This document shows, one piece after another, positions 6,112-7,341 of a stretch of 7,341 nt of DNA. The stretch is from Kiritimatiellia bacterium (lineage in GTDB: Bacteria > Verrucomicrobiota > Kiritimatiellia > RFP12 > UBA1067), in NCBI GenBank assembly GCA_017405115.1, contig JAFRBA010000086.1:1-7341 (forward strand), in the 5' to 3' direction. The notes under the pieces are model-generated. The model was not told the origin of the DNA. It was given only the letters and a program-made list of their open reading frames with translations, and searched no databases. The first letter of the stretch is position 1, and the number at the start of each line of letters is the position of its first letter. The position numbers and the translations under genes are program-made.

Positions 6112-7341
6112 TCAGTTCTTGAACGAGTGTATCGGCGCCGGGATCCTGCCCTTGCGGGAGATCATGCGCTCGCACGAGAACTTCGAGACCTTCATCACCG
6201 GCGCATGGCCGAGCAGCCCGCCGAAGTTCACGTTGTCGCCTACGCGCTTGCCGACGGCCGGGATTATGCGAACCGCCGTCGTCTTCTGGTTCACCATCCC
6301 TATGGCCGCCTCGTCGGCGATGATCCCCGACACGCTCGCCGCGGACGTGTCGCCCGGCACCACGATCATGTCCAGCCCCACCGAGCACACGCAGGTCATC
6401 GCCTCCAGCTTCTCTATCGTGAGCGCGCCAGCGTTCACGGCGTCGATCATGCCCTGGTCCTCGCTCACCGGGATGAACGCGCCGGAGAGCCCGCCCACGT
6501 AGGAGCTCGCCATGACGCCGCCCTTCTTGACCTGGTCGTTGAGCAGCGCCAGCGCGGCAGTCGTGCCGGGGGCGCCCGGATGCTCCAGGCCGATTTCCTT
6601 CAGGATGTCGGCGACGGAATCGCCGACGGCGGGCGTCGGGGCGAGGGAGAGGTCGATGATGCCGAAGGGCACGCCGAGACGGCTGGATGCCTCCTGCGCG
6701 ACGAGCTGCCCAACGCGCGTGATCTTGAAGGCCGTCCGCTTTATGGTCTCGCAGAGCGTCTCGAAGTCGGCACCGCGGCAGCTCTTCAGGACGTGGTTGA
6801 CCACGCCGGGCCCGCTCACGCCGACGTTGATTACCGCGTCGCCCTCGGTCACGCCGTGGAACGCGCCCGCCATGAACGGATTGTCGTCCGGCGCGTTGCA
6901 CAGCACGACGAGCTTCGCGCAGCCGATCGAGTCGCGGTCCCGCGTGCGCTCGGCCGTCTCCTTGACGATCTCGCCCATGAGCCGCACGGCGTCCATGTCG
7001 ATGCCGGTCTTCGTCGAGCCGACGTTGACCGACGAGCAGACGCGCTCGGTGGTCGCCATGGCGGCGGGAATGGAGCGAATCAGCATCTCGTCCGCCGGCG
7101 TCATCCCCTTCGAGACGATCGCCGAGTATCCGCCGATGAAGTTCACGCCGAGGCGCTTCGCCGCGCGGTCGAGCGTCTTCGCGAGACGGACGAAGTCGGC
7201 CGCCCTGCGGCAGCACGCCGCGCCGACTACCGCGCTCGGCGTCACCGCGATGCGCTTGTTTACGACGGGTATGCCGAACTCGCGGCCGATCTCGTCGCCC
7301 GTCTTCACTAGCCGCCCGGCTAGGCGCAGCAGCTTTGCGTA
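6112..7341 (-). CDS. PFL-like UPF0210 (DUF711) family protein, N-terminus outside window
   Basis: The frame is open to the right edge: upstream of the in-frame GTG at 7308 it continues for 11 codons ([11 protein letters not shown]). The GTG is therefore an internal Val within [20 protein letters not shown], not the start. About 409 residues are visible, against roughly 450 for the family, so some 40 residues are missing. Recognisable stretches are [59 protein letters not shown] and [20 protein letters not shown]. The family has a pyruvate-formate-lyase-like fold and is usually encoded next to a small ACT-domain protein. Its biochemical role is not established, and I see no glycyl-radical loop in the C-terminus (ending APIHSFKN). 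The 82-base gap and the promoter behind it suggest that it is not part of the glycan unit. Confidence 0.9.
   Translation of the reverse strand, partial: YAKLLRLAGRLVKTGDEIGREFGIPVVNKRIAVTPSAVVGAACCRRAADFVRLAKTLDRAAKRLGVNFIGGYSAIVSKGMTPADEMLIRSIPAAMATTERVCSSVNVGSTKTGIDMDAVRLMGEIVKETAERTRDRDSIGCAKLVVLCNAPDDNPFMAGAFHGVTEGDAVINVGVSGPGVVNHVLKSCRGADFETLCETIKRTAFKITRVGQLVAQEASSRLGVPFGIIDLSLAPTPAVGDSVADILKEIGLEHPGAPGTTAALALLNDQVKKGGVMASSYVGGLSGAFIPVSEDQGMIDAVNAGALTIEKLEAMTCVCSVGLDMIVVPGDTSAASVSGIIADEAAIGMVNQKTTAVRIIPAVGKRVGDNVNFGGLLGHAPVMKVSKFSCERMISRKGRIPAPIHSFKN

Noticed and set aside
3741..6122. 793-codon plus-strand ORF antisense to the exporter
   Set aside because: It is the mirror of a gene with full ABC motifs. 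Its translation is His/Arg/Asp-rich without any recognisable domain, as expected from antisense reading of GC-rich coding DNA.
6059..7216. 385-codon minus-strand ORF in another frame of the PFL-like gene
   Set aside because: Overlaps the true frame over its whole length and has a low-complexity Arg/Gly composition.
6028..7311. 427-codon plus-strand ORF antisense to the PFL-like gene
   Set aside because: Arg/His/Asp-rich shadow of a well-supported minus-strand family protein, with no motif of its own.

Overview
The window reads as one chromosomal segment of a GC-rich (about 60-65% G+C in most genes) Gram-negative-type bacterium. All recognisable genes lie on the minus strand, so the biological order runs from right to left. 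An MsbA-type lipid/polysaccharide exporter beside glycosyltransferases suggests an envelope with lipid-linked surface glycans. Protein style (Ala/Arg/Asp-rich, long TM1-TM2 insert in the exporter, GT2-rich locus) would fit the Verrucomicrobiota/Kiritimatiellota/Lentisphaerota group, but that is an impression and not a demonstrated placement.

Right edge (6112-7341, minus): a PFL-like/UPF0210 (DUF711) protein whose N-terminus lies outside the window. An 82-base gap follows, holding GC-rich hairpins and an extended -10 promoter element only 11 bases before the next start codon.

Centre (753-6029, minus): a compact four-gene unit. In order of transcription: an MsbA-like ABC exporter (662 aa), a GT2 glycosyltransferase (326 aa, starting 1 base after the exporter stop), a left-handed beta-helix O/N-acetyltransferase of the QdtC/FdtC/WlbB kind (153 aa, 4-base overlap) and a 610-aa fusion of a GT2 glycosyltransferase to a TupA-like ATP-grasp domain (15-base gap, good Shine-Dalgarno). 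Together they look like a surface-glycan module: two glycosyl transfers, acetylation of an (amino)sugar, possible amino-acid or other ATP-dependent ligation by the ATP-grasp domain, and export of the lipid-linked product. The amino-sugar synthesis enzymes that usually accompany the acetyltransferase are not in the window.

Left part (1-752): the C-terminal end of an unidentified plus-strand gene (stop at 248-250), then about 500 bases without a convincing gene. This stretch holds three perfect palindromes (26, 15 and 21 bp) and an array of 23-bp tandem repeats. The palindrome at 660-680 could end transcription of the minus-strand operon. No tRNA, rRNA, CRISPR array or complete insertion sequence was recognised.

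Most interesting points: the GT2-TupA fusion and its composition shift, the near-leaderless promoter of the exporter, and the palindrome/tandem-repeat zone beyond the operon.
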